From: Hirundichthys speculiger
Taxonomy: Eukaryota; Chordata; Actinopteri; Beloniformes; Exocoetidae
DNA: 64,000 bases
Assembly (NCBI GenBank): GCA_018398805.1
Contig: JAGFBZ010002028.1
Span: 434,001 to 498,000 of the forward strand
Direction of reading: 5' to 3'
How positions within the stretch are numbered: the stretch's first letter is position 1; each line of letters begins with the position of its first letter. The position numbers and the translations under genes are program-made. A model generated the notes under the pieces. It ran no database searches and was not told where the DNA came from. It worked only from the letters and a program-made list of their open reading frames with translations. Positions 12,693 through 25,500 of this stretch are shown piece after piece.

Positions 12693-15600
12693 GCAGAGTC
12701 CGGGGAAAAGACTGAGCGGTTCTTCGTTTTTGTCACAAGTTCCTATGTCAGAACTGGTACTTTGAAGTGATATTCTAAAAAAAAATATCACCCTGCACAA
12801 AAACTGTTTTCTGCAGAGATAGTGTGTTAAAATCACCCATAAAATTGGATTAACATGACGAGAAGCTTTTTGAGGGAATCAGAAGTTTTGAGCAGGACCC
12901 ACGATTCACAAATGTGGAATTTCATCCAAAACCTGACGAGCTGTTGTTGTTGTTTTTTTTTCTCTCTCTCTGTAAAATGCTTTGAAAAGATTATCATGTT
13001 TGAGACTGGAATCAACAGTGACCAGATAATCATCATTCCTTTATTTGAAAAGTCAGTAGTCCACAGGGGCTAGCAGTCGCTGGCGTACCAAGCTAACGTT
13101 ACTAATTCTGAAGCTCAGAGCTAATGAGACACTTCAGCTCACAACATTTGTCAAACTGTTGTTGAAGTGATTATTTGAAATGGGACTGTGTATGATACAA
13201 TCATTTTAAGAGGCAATGAAAGGGTAATTTAGGCTGCTCAGGATGATGGCTAGCTTGCATTGCTAGGAGTTAGCTTAGAGTTGACTCAACATTGTCATGA
13301 ATTAAATCCATCACAGACTTGTTGTTGGAGGAAATCTTTTTTTTTTGTTGTTGTTGTTGTTAAGCTAGGGGTTGTTCATTTTTGGTACTACGCAAAAGGT
13401 GCAACTGCACTAAAAGGAAGCACGAGACGTTTTAGCCGCTGGCTCAGTGCTACTTTACTCGTACAGCTACGTGTACACTTTGACCTGTAATATAAGCTTA
13501 CTGGCTGTAATGGAAACACTGGTGTTAATGTTATATCACCAATGATGACGGCTCACAGCACAGACGTTCCCATGCAGTTCATATATAGCTGCCATGTGGG
13601 AGTCGATGTCGGTCTCAGTTAAAACAATGAGGTCTCCCTGTCGTAAACTCGTTAGGGGGCAAACCGAAGTGAACTGAAGCACTTTTGAATTGGAGTGGAA
13701 TATGTGTCTGCGGCAAAATGGCAATTAATCTTTTAATTTTAGCACATGGGGGCAATGGAGCTATGTCAAAACTCAAAAATGTCATCCCCTTTAAGTGCTA
13801 GTGTGGACAGAATCCCTACATACAAACAAAGCCACTTAAAAAAAAAAAAAAAGTGTATGAAATGGGCTGGTTGAAAAAGTTGATCGTTGATGGTCTTCAC
13901 CTCCATAGAATTGAATCAGCACTTATATATTTATGATTTAAAAAAAAAGGCAAGTATTGGAAGCAGAGACCATGAACTCTCATCCTTTTGAGTGTATGGA
14001 CACCCAGCATTTTCAGTTATTTGAACAGACTTATTACAAGATATCAGCAATTGGACAAAGACATCTGTTACAAGCAGTCCTTTCTATACACTTTTTGTAC
14101 ACATACAAAAATAAAATTGTGTTGGTTATTTTTTTTTATTTTATTTTTTTTTTTTTTTTTTTTTTACATTGTTCCATTGCCTCATGTGCTAATTACCATC
14201 GTCCTGCAAACACATATTTCGTTCTCATTCAAAAATGCTTTGAATCAGGTTGTCCCTAACAAAAGTTTACCCTCTTTACTGCCTGTAACAGACCTTGTGT
14301 TATTCTAGCTCCAGCATGTTCCTTTGAAACATCATTTCTATAATCTGGAACACTTATAAGGGACTCCGTTATCAATATTTGACCTACAATTAATAGCAGA
14401 GTGAAACTTAGTACTGAGGTTGAGTTGATCCAAGCTGCAAGGGTTTTTTAAAGTTCATTTGTGACCAAAAACATTTCACAAAATCTGAATAGTATTTTTA
14501 GTGAGCTGTAAGGCAGGAATTTGCACTTAGATGAAGTTCGTCTTCAGAGAAAGCATCTTTGGGGCCTGATTGTAGTTTTTTTCTTTTTATTTAGTAATCA
14601 TCTGTACTTTTTATTTTACTATTTATCCCAGGAGAAAGGAAATATCAATGTGCCATAACGTTTTGTCATTCCTAATATTTTCATTCCTTCAAGAAAATAT
14701 TTTTGCACAAGAAATGTTCAGATGGTGTATGTTTTTAATTGTGTGTCTCCATGCCAATCAATCTCTAAAATATGTGTCCTGTGGCATTTTTAGGCTGTAC
14801 ATGTGTGGTCTTAGATATTAGCTTTGTTTAGTGTGCTTTCTTTCTATTTTTTTTTTTTTTACATCAGTTTTATTTTACACATTTTTTTACTAACAGTTTT
14901 TATAGTTTTTTTTCTTAATTTCCTCTGTCCTGTTTCTAACTCCTGTTAGGCGTATCGCCTAGCAGCGATACTCTGAAGTAACTTTTTTTTTTCATGTTTT
15001 TAACCCACTTCTCAAACCAAAATTGGCACAACTGTGCTAAATAACAAAGAAATGCTGTCTATGTGCTTTTTCTGGTTTGTTTGGGTTTTTTTTTTTTTTT
15101 TTTTTAAACCACTGTTTGTACTTCAGCTGTCACAAAATTCAACTTGTAAATGACCATGAAAACTTTGACTTCATGCAAACTTAAAGCCAGACCAGGAAGG
15201 CCTTTTTCTTGGAACAAATTAACCGGTTAACTCATTTAAGCCGCCACACATACTTTACAGTTCCATCTCTGGAAAACCGTGAACGAAGTGAAGTTCTCAT
15301 AGATGGGTCCAGCTGTTTATGTGCTAAGCAGAATGCATGTTTCTGCGTCAGTGTGCAACAACTCGGTCACCGTTTCTGTTTTCAGAGTGTTATTATTTGT
15401 GTCAAAGTGTTGTCAGATCTCTATCCTAAAAAGCTGCGGCGATAATTTTTTTTTCTTCTTCTTTTCTTAATGACTTGTTTTACACTATTAATGGTTTCAT
15501 CCGTGGCCATATTGAATGTAACCTGTGCTACAGATCACTAATGTGTATGCAAGAAAAGCACTACCATGTTTAAATAAAGGCCTACTGCACTGTTGTCAAG
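12693..15600 (+). other. gpr137c: Probable 3' UTR of gpr137c
   Basis: After the stop at 12,690-12,692 there is about 2.9 kb of AT-rich sequence with many T runs (for example about 14,142-14,165 and 15,088-15,105) and no exon-like structure. The first AATAAA I find with a GT-rich downstream element is at 15,573-15,578. Treating this as one long 3' UTR is an inference; an earlier poly(A) site is possible. Reading frames inside it have no domain features. Confidence 0.5.
15573..15578 (+). terminator. AATAAA polyadenylation signal, candidate end of gpr137c mRNA
   Basis: The sequence reads AATAAA followed 10-25 bases later by a CACTGTTGTC stretch, a plausible downstream GU element. It lies on the gene's strand before the intergenic interval. 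Confidence 0.45.
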
Positions 15601-17763
15601 ATGGGAGGAAACCAGATTATTTATAATCGTGTTAAAAGATTTGCAAATCTTTCAGCGCAGCCCAGATGTCCACCATGTCAAAGTGTGATGATCAAATCCA
15701 AACCACGACACAATGTCCTGATTGTCCCTGCTGCCGTGAGTCTTCCTGACTCTGACCTTTCTCACCGCTGCAGCTGGTCACGAGGCTCAATGTACCGGTT
15801 AACAAGGTTACAAGGATCATTCCAGCGTCGGTCTCATTTATCCGCTGTCATACCGACATCAGAGGGAGCCATTTCTGTAGCTCATCATGTCAGAAAATTC
15901 ATTTTCCTGTTTAATCTGCTGAAATAAGCAAGTCGTTTATCAGGGGATGCTGTACCTCGCCCAGACAAACCAGGCCTGTACAGGGACACAGCAGGATAGT
16001 GAGAGTAAAGTGAATCTACTTTCTCATGCATACCTGGATGTGTTCCTTCTTCTACTTAGTGGGAAAAAAATGCAGCCATGAGTATAAAAAGGAAGGATTT
16101 ATTGTTTAATTTTTAATGATATTCAAAAATAGTCACCACCAATCTAAAATAGACTGGTAGACTCTATATATCCTAGCCTAAACTAATTATTTTCAAAGGT
16201 GTCTTCATGATCAGAATTAGTATCTAGTATATAAAAGGTAAGGGCTATAAGAGCATCAACTGTAAATATTAAGACTTATATTCTCAGTAGGCCTGTAACC
16301 AACCTCCCAGGATGTGGCTGCAAGAGAAAACACACCAAAATCAAAGAAACAGCCAAAGACTTCAAGCTGAACTCCAAGTTCAATGTTATGTCGCTGTGTA
16401 ATTATACCATAAGTAGCTTTTTGGCAAACATGGCTCCATAGAAGAGCCAGGAGGACTCCGCTGTTAAAAGAAAACCATTAAGCTAGAATCCAGTTTGCAA
16501 AAAGTATTGATGAGCCACAAAGCTTCTGGAGGAATGTCCTTTAAACTCATGAGACAAAAGTTTTATGTTCCTATATGGAAAAGAAAGCTACACCAGGATG
16601 CTGAGGCAGAGTGGACCAAAATACCTGTTGGCAAATGCAAACTCTCCCTGAGAGCTGCAGAAACCACTCACTGGCAGTAAAACACTGCAACAAAATATTC
16701 TTAAAAGGGTACCTTTTTTTTTTCCCCATTTTAATTTATTACGGGTCAAAAAGTCAAACACAAAGTCTGATTCATATTACACACACGCGCATATAAAAGA
16801 GCTCCGTTAACTTTTGTCATCTCGAGTAATTTCAGGTGTTTGCATGTGGCTGATTTCCGTACTGCTGCAGCGGCAGCGGAGACCCAGAATGCACCTCATT
16901 CAGAGCCAAACTCCCCAGCCTCCTCGTAAATGCTGGGGCCTCTGAACCCAGCCTCACTACACGAACAAAATCATTCCTTCACAGTCGTTTGTATTTCAAT
17001 ATATCATTTATTCCACCCCAAGAGAAAGGGGGAAAAAAAAACAATTTCACAATCAGAAATTTTGTACCGCATGAAAAAAAAGTTATGATACAAATAACTT
17101 GCTGAATCCATTGTAAAATTGTATAATTTTACAAAATAAGTTCTCCGCATCTGAGCACAATAATAGAAACACGCAAATGACCTCACAGTCTGCAATCTGG
17201 ATAACTAGCAGGAGCCCAGTTACTGGCACGGTACGTTTCAGCTCCTGCAATAAAAGAATCCTGCATGTGCTGAAAAACGGCATGATATTTTTTTTACTCA
17301 GTTTGACATGAAGTTGGTGCTTTTAACAGCATTTAATCTGGTCTGCATTTAAAAAAAAAAAAATTCAGGCTTCAAAAAACATGAGAATTTTCTTTCAGGA
17401 AAAAAAAAATTTCAGTGTTTCAGAAAATCCCTTATTACAATTCAAAAATTATCAAATATAGTAATTTGTTTTAATTAATATATACAGATATCCAGATATG
17501 TCTGAAAGAGCTGGAACTGGAAGCCTGAAGCCCCCCCCAAACAAAAAGACTTAAAAATATTTAAGGCATTTTGGTCTTCAGGCATCAGTCAACATACAGG
17601 ACACAAACACAATGGACCAGCATCACCCATAGTGCCCAGTCCACCAAAGACACACACACACTTCTCTCCAAGGGTCCGTTGTTAGTGTTCAGAGTTCATC
17701 ATCATCGCTGCTGCCCCAGGAAGTGAGGCTCTTGGATCTCCGGGGTAGGAGTTTGTGCCTCTG
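15601..17763. other. Intergenic / convergent 3' interval between gpr137c and acid phosphatase copy 1
   Basis: The two genes converge here. A moderately GC-rich patch at about 16,850-16,970 stands out from AT-rich surroundings but shows no sustained reading frame on either strand. The part next to 17,763 is probably the 3' UTR of the minus-strand acid phosphatase gene, since its sequence around 17,690-17,760 is also recognisable downstream of copy 2. A 108-codon plus-strand frame at 15,601-15,927 shows no domain and is treated as chance. Confidence 0.4.
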
Positions 17764-20700
17764 TCAGGATTCCTCTCCGGCTTCCTGATTGATCACATGA
17801 TGATATCCCCTATTGCTGACTGGCTCCTTTTTCCAACAAATGACACCGAGGAGGAGGGTGATGAAAACGAGAAGTAGGCAGCTGGACAAGGCCAGGCTGA
17901 TGATGACCTCTGGAAAAAAATTGACAGGAAATAAATAAAAATAAAATCCAAATGTGAATTTAAAAAAAAAAAAAAATTTTTCCATGTCAGCGGTGCTGTG
18001 TGTCAACATCTCACCTTTATCTCTTCCGTGTGAAGGCAGCTGACACTCTTTGTCCCTGTTGTCTGACACAGAGAGTTTTGTAATTCTCACAAAGTCCTCT
18101 AGGGGGCAGTCAAGGGAGCAGCCTGGTAACTGCAGCTGGTACGGATTCACCGTGCTGTCATTTCGGAAGAACATCGACACCGAGGCGGAGCTGGGAAAAC
18201 ACACCAACAGAGACAGCTATTATTTTGTAGTTTTATCATAATAAATTAACTATTAAATTGATAACTGAAAGTTTTAACCTAAGGCTTTATAATGTACATT
18301 TTCATGCATTTATTCCAAATAATATATTTACCCACTGTCGTCCCTGTACAGCTCAATTATGTGACAGGAGGCATAAGGTGGCTGCATCCCATTGAACACA
18401 TTCAGGCTGGCCTGGAGAGCAGCTACAGTGGTGTCATGCTGTGAAATGGACATGTTTGAAGAGCAGTTTTAACTTTTACAGAGGCTGTGCATGCTGTCCT
18501 GAAGTCAGTTTAACAACAGAGGGAGACTACAAAAGGTTTTTATCTGCTATTCACATATTAAAGTCAGTGTAGTGGTAATTAACTGGCTTACTGCTGAGAG
18601 CATCATCATTTTGAGTCGATGTTTCATGTCTGGAACGGCCATCTTGGAAAGGTTCTTAACAATTTCTCCAAGCAGGAGACCTGAAAGAGAAACAGCAGCT
18701 CTTCATTGCCAATTTTAAGGAAAAGTGTAAATAAGCTACATTTTCTTTTTTTTTTTTTTTTTTTTTTAATCCAGGTGAAGCTGCGTGGGATATTTTTACC
18801 ACCTCATGTCTAAAAGTACAGCTGAAATTGGTTCCAGATTCAAACAAATGCATAATTTTCTCCCAAATAGGTCAACCATAAGTGGAGATGGTGAAATCCA
18901 ACTAGTCAGAAGAAGAGTAAAAACATCTTCATCAACAAGAGAATCCTCCACTCTTCACTTTACAAATGAAACACTGCATGTTATACTGTGCTGCTACCAC
19001 CGGGGGCAGTCTCAAGGAGTACAGTTTGGTTCAGACCTACTGGACTTTTTTAAAACAGTTTTTTTTTTTTTTTTTTTAATGATTTTGTCTTTATACACCA
19101 CAATAGATAACAAATATAACCATGTTCAAGATGTCATCAAGGTGTAATTTTTAACTTCAAGAGTTTAATTTAATTTATTGCAAAGTACCTCCATTTTCAA
19201 CGGCTCAAAAGTTAATTGGACATGTGCCGTCTATCCCCCTCTTTTACTTTAAGACTAATGATGTAGATAAAAGATCTGAAATTGATATTGAGTTGGCATT
19301 AGACAACTGTTTGACTGGAGCTACCAATATGAAGTCCAAAGAAAAATCAATATAAATCTATCAGAGAGATACCACTAGTGCTGATTGATGATGTTACTGC
19401 TGACAGAAATATCAAGATCATTTCTGAGGTGTACAGTATTATACTCTGCTCACATTCATCCTTCAGAAAGATGCCCTTTGCCATCTTTGGGGTTTATACT
19501 TGTGTATAATACCATAATACCAACTCCTAGAGGCCAGTGTGGGTTCTTTCCTGCAGTACTGTAGCTTTTAGTGCTGAACTTCCTTTATGTAGCTCAGACA
19601 TATGAACGGAGCAAGAATATCTTGTCAGTTGACACAAATAAGTGTTGAGCGTCAGTCTTTTTTTTCCCCCACACTGCAGCAAATTGTTGTTCGACCTGAT
19701 TTGAAAATGACATGGAAAAAGTAGCAGTGGGAAATACAAAGATAAGAAAGAACAAATGGGACCAATTCCATTTTCTGTGGTCCACGTTGACATGACACAG
19801 TTACATTTGGAGAGAGTTGTACATCAGGGCCCAAAGGAGCTCCCCCAACAGCGGAGGTACATCGTTGGTTTGATGCAGAGATATAAATAAGGCTTCAACA
19901 TACTGAAAAACCAAATCAAGACTTTTGAAAGGCAAAGAAATCAAATATTCTCTAATTGGACCAAATCAGTCGCCTGATCTCAACCCAATAAAGCAGGCTA
20001 TTAAGTTACTGATGACAAAAAACTCTGTATTTGGGGGAGTTCATGAAGCATCCTTTACAGCAAAGCATTTTCATTGAAGTATTAACACAATCGTTATATT
20101 TGCAATAATTTCACTTTGTCCTAGTACCTTTGAGCTCCTGAAAATGAAAGTACTTTTTTTTTTTTTTAGTGTGTATTCATTGTGGTGTCATCTTCAGCTC
20201 TGATCTGCCATAGAAAAGACAGAAGTCATTGTGGACTAAGATCTCCTGTGTGGTGGAGTGAAACTGAGGGTGTGTTCACACTAGTGGCCTGGTACTTTTG
20301 GTCTGGACCCAAGCAGAAAGTGCCATATTTAGTTCATTTCATGAGAAGAAAGTCTTAAGTTTGTTTAACTTTTCAACACTGGGTGATTAGCTGTCGTCCA
20401 TCTGAAACCAGCGTAAAAAAAGCGTGGCAAGTGAGAGACTGCACTTAATTCAACTCAGTCCCCGTACGAGTCTCCGTACAGAGTAAATTCAATTTAGAGG
20501 CGCACCGCTGTGATAAAGAGGAAATAACAGATAAAAAGCAGAAAAGAAATAGCAACCTCTAACAAGAAGGAAATTAAAGCAATTTCTCAAGATAAACAGC
20601 AAAAAAAACAAACTCAAAGCACACACATACCTCCCTGCAGACGACTTTTCTCTTGCTGCTCGTGCACCCCAAATACGATCTGCAAACATTTGACATCAAA

Positions 20701-21310
20701 TAGTATGATGCGTGTTTAAATACTCCACCGGACATTACAAACAAAAGCTGAGAGACGGCTACGGCTTTTACTTGAAACCCGAAGTCCTTGAGTATCTTTA
20801 ACTTCTCCATAACGGCGGGAGTCACCCAGTCAGGAGCCGACATGTTGTGACGGGACTGAGAACACACAGAAAACAGTGCGACTTACATTCACAGAAAATG
20901 AAGGGGGAAAAAAAGGCTTTTCTGAAAAAGTCTGACAGGTTAAGTTGACCCATTTTTGTGTGTAGGTGTTATCTGATCAGAGCCTTCACCTACTTACTGC
21001 CATGTCTGTTTGTCTGCAGCCTTTTCACACATTGTCAGTGAATTATTTTGTGGCTGTGCTCAGTGACCCAGCCAGGGTCAGGCAAAAGACACTTTGAATA
21101 GATACACAAGTAAAATATGACTCAATATGACAAATATTCTTCAATATGTTCCTAAAGATTTAAAGGAAAAGGAGCTGAAGCAGTCTCACAGTCCACATGT
21201 GAGGGACTTTCACACATTCCTGACAGAAGCCTCCTGCATGTGAGATTCCTAAGCTTTGAGGCCTGTCCACACATTTTTTACAATGTTACAGTCTGAGCTC
21301 TATGTGGAAC

Positions 21311-21366
<56 letters not shown>

Positions 21367-22496
21367 TATGCACAGATTTCCTTTTCTCACTGGCAGACCC
21401 AACACTGATTCAGCCCTTTCATTTCAGAGTTGCACTTCGAGACAGATGTTAAACGACATTCCCAACGGCCGACTGTCAGCTTTGTGTACGAGGGCTCTAA
21501 AAGACTTCACCAGTCGTCTTATATGCATCATCTCCTAGTTGCATAGCAAGCATAAAAAGACCAGCCACAAAACCCTTTTTTGTAAACTTGCAGCTGCAGT
21601 AATATTGTGAATTTCCAAATTGTGGGATTGATGAAGGCCTTTGACAAACACTTGGAATGAATTTTTATATATATATATACATATATATACATATTAGGGC
21701 TGTCAGCCGATTCAATGTTTTAATCGCGATTAATCGAAAGATTTTCATTGTTAACTCGCGATTAATTATTTAATGTTCTGTTTATCCGTCCATCATCTAT
21801 ACACATTTTGTCCTATACAGGGTCACAGGGATCTGATTTATTATTTTTTAAGCCTTTAGTTTGAAAACCGGCAGTCCACCAATGCTGCCGTACTTTTTGG
21901 GGGCTTAATTCATCAGCTTCTTAGTGTATTTTGTCGGGCTGCTGCTTGACCGCAGTAATTTGCTGACGGTCCCTAAACTCCATGGCAGCAGCGAGGTACA
22001 CAGAAGGACATTCAGCGCTGTTCCTTACAGTTTTTGCCACACTCACTCAGCTTGTAGGGTTGATGACACTTGTGAAATGTTTGGCATACTTATATCTACA
22101 AAATGATACCAACCTAGATGAAATCAGTGCCTTTTTCATGACGCTATTAAAGTTTAAACAGGAAAAAAAACAAGCGAATGCTAACTTTACCGAACCCTGT
22201 GGTGGTAACTCAGTTCACAGTGACAATAAATACAAATAACCTTTTTCTTGTCAACAGACCCATCTGGCAGCACCTTAAAGCTAAACTTGCCATTCAAAAG
22301 ACCCTTTTCTGTTACCATGTCTGTCCAACACATTGACTGTAAATACACTTACATTGTATCACTTCTTGTTTCTCCAAACTACAGGTTTGGGCGAGGGTCA
22401 CATTTGCAGAAACATGTACGCGTTAATCTCCGGTAAAAAAAAAAAAAAAAAAAGAATAGTGGTGTTAAACAGAAATTTTGACATTAACTTATAACT

Positions 22497-22564
<68 letters not shown>

Positions 22565-25500
22565 TATAGGAGCAAAAAAAAAAAAAACCCCACTGATGCA
22601 AAACTTTGTTTCTATGTGTTGGTTTCTATTCGTGAGTGTGTCTGTGTTTACCTCACAGAAGAGTGTGTCATACACACTCCACACTGATTCCACAGTGGTC
22701 TTTTCAAGTCCTGTTTTATTCTTCACCAGGTTTAAAAGATCCTAAAGAGAAGAAAAAAAAACAAAAACAAACTTTAAATCAGTAAATTGAACTCCTTTAA
22801 TGTAATGCAATTTTGCAACACAAACAGTGAAGTGAAAATGCAACTGCAGAAGAAGATACCTGGTATGTTGTGGTAATATTAATAAATTCTGCTGTGTGTT
22901 CAGTTTCATTCATCAGCTGATTGTAACGAGGACAGTCTCCCAAAGGAAACGACAGAAGCTAAAAAAACAAATACCAAAGAAAAGACATTAGGATAATTCA
23001 AACACAACCATTACAATCAGGACTCCTAGTAAAATCTAGTTTACCAACCCTCTCTTCGCTCTGCGGCACTGTGTGGACTGGTATGGGCTGCCACTTCAAG
23101 TCAGGCATGAACACCTGCCGACCACTGGGGGGGTAGAGACCTTGGTGGTGGCAAGAGACATATACAGTGTTGAAGAAAATTAAGCTTTAGTGGCAGAAGG
23201 AAGATAAAAAAGGTGGTAGATGGACAAACCTGCGAGGTTGGACTCCGCACTCATCAGGGTTCGATCATAGTCTGTACTGCGAACCATAATCTGATGAAAA
23301 AAAAAAGATAGAAGCATGAATCCTCTTTTTGGTCATATTTTATGTGATGTGAAAGCCAAGAAAAGGAATCTCTCTCTTACCTCGTGTCGATTGTAGGATT
23401 CATTGAGGAAGTTCTTGTACCGAGACCTCAGAAACTGGCCCAGCTCAAAGTGTTGCCTCATCCCCTCCTAAACACACAAATGATGGAGACGACGGTGAGA
23501 CAACGTCAATTTATGTGAAGCTTTTTCTTTTGATTAAATTGTGAAATAGGGAATGAAAATGTCTTAGAAGTACTTTCAACAATGGATGCAAAGGACTGCT
23601 CTCCATGGTGAGAAAAGTTTACATACCATATCGGCCCGAATATAGGACGATTTTATTCTAGAAATCATATTCTCAAAAATGGGATCGTCTTATAATCGAG
23701 GTCTAGACTTTTCTATTGTCGTTACACATCTGCGCCACTAGATGGAGCCGGCACTGAAGTCACTAGTCAGTGGGCGGAGCATAAGTGATCACATGAGCAG
23801 GATCTGATGTTGATTAACATAATAAACATCAGTTTATTAAATAGCACTATACCTCGATCTTAACTAAACATAACACGTACCTTAAGTTAAGTATAGTACC
23901 ATACTTCATAAAAAAGATGAAATCATTAAAATGTTTAATGATACAGCAGAATGTTATCTGAGTTTTTCTATAATAATGGTCCAATAAAAAGTTGTTTTAT
24001 GAAAAATCTTATTGTCTTCAACATATTTTTATTTTCCCAAAACAATATTTGAAAAATAAGGGTCATCTTATAATCAGTTGTCCTATATTCAGGCCAATAC
24101 AGTAGTTTTGCAAGTTTTAAATGGCAACTCTAGGGTTAAAGACACACAGTGGGAAGTAAAAAAAAAACATCCATATACTTTAACTGTGAATGTACTTGAC
24201 TCACTCAAAGGTAGTTTGATCATTTTCTACACTGACAGGGCAAAGCTTTTGATTTACCAGTTGATCCTTGTTCTAACACTCACCTGTGGTCACAGCCTGA
24301 GGACAGATACTAAAAGAACGCATCAGTGAATACAAATGACCAAAATTGGGTTTCTTCAAAGAGTGACTAAGCTCCCCCTGAGGGACAGAGTCATGAGCTA
24401 CATTATCTGGGAGGGACTCACAGTACAGACACTGTTCCTCTTTATCAAGAGGAGCCAGTTGAGGCAATTTGGGCATCTAGTCAGAATAGCTTTCAAGTGC
24501 CTTGCATAAGAGGCGTTTCAAATGTATCACCTTGGAAGGTTGCCTCGGAGCAGATCCAGGACTCAGACAGATTATGCATGGCAAGGAAAGTTGTTTTTTG
24601 AGCCCTTTGAATGACCTCATTTTCAGAATTAAATTTACATAAAATGTGATCGGATCCTCATCTTTGACACAATGACAAAGACAAGCACAATGTGCTTAAT
24701 CTGACAGCACAAAAACAATTCCCATCTCACCTCTACTTTTGTTACTTCTATACCTCACACAGGAAAGGGTGCACACACGCCATTTGTCCACTGTGAAGCA
24801 TGGACGAAGAGGTGTGATGGTGTGGGGTAGTTTTGTTGGTGACACAGTATGGTAACTTATTTAAATACTCAACAATGAACCAGCTTCACGACCTCAGATA
24901 TCTGCAGCAACAATCCACCCCGTCTGGTTTTGACTCACAACAACCAGTTAGGCTACGTAAGGGACTGTTTATCCAAAGAGGAGAATGAAAGAGCGCTGCG
25001 TCTGAAGACCTGACCTAAAACCGTTTCAGATGGTTTGGATTAAGTTTAGAGAACAAAACAAAAGTGAGAGTGAGAAGAGGATGCGCAGCTGACATCAAAA
25101 AACATAAGGCTGCTTATATAGATAAACAAATTAATGAATTTAAAAACCCATGACCCTGCATAAGGATTAAGCAGGCATAGATGATGGATGGATGGATGAA
25201 TAAAGAAAAAAAAATTTTTTTTTACTGCTTTTCTTGTATCACACTATTCCATATGTGCACAAATGCTCATTGCACAATGTGTCATTTTGAAATTGAAACG
25301 GTTTGTACGGTTTACAGTTACTGTGCAAAACACAACTAAAGGGAGAATGTATTACAAAACTGTATGTCATCATAACTGCCTTATTTACAATGCAATTTTA
25401 GGGTAACATTTACAGAGATGACAAATATATGTGTTGTGTTAAATACAGAGGAAAATGAGATCAAATTATGCCTACGGTAACCACTTGAAAGGTTTTTTTG

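Noticed and set aside
15601..15927. A 108-codon plus-strand open frame beginning MGGNQIIYNRVK
   Set aside because: No domain, no splice context and a position just after the probable poly(A) site of gpr137c; best explained as a chance frame.
22484..22726. Frames with long Ile-Tyr repeats
   Set aside because: Translation of the (AT)n microsatellite, on both strands.
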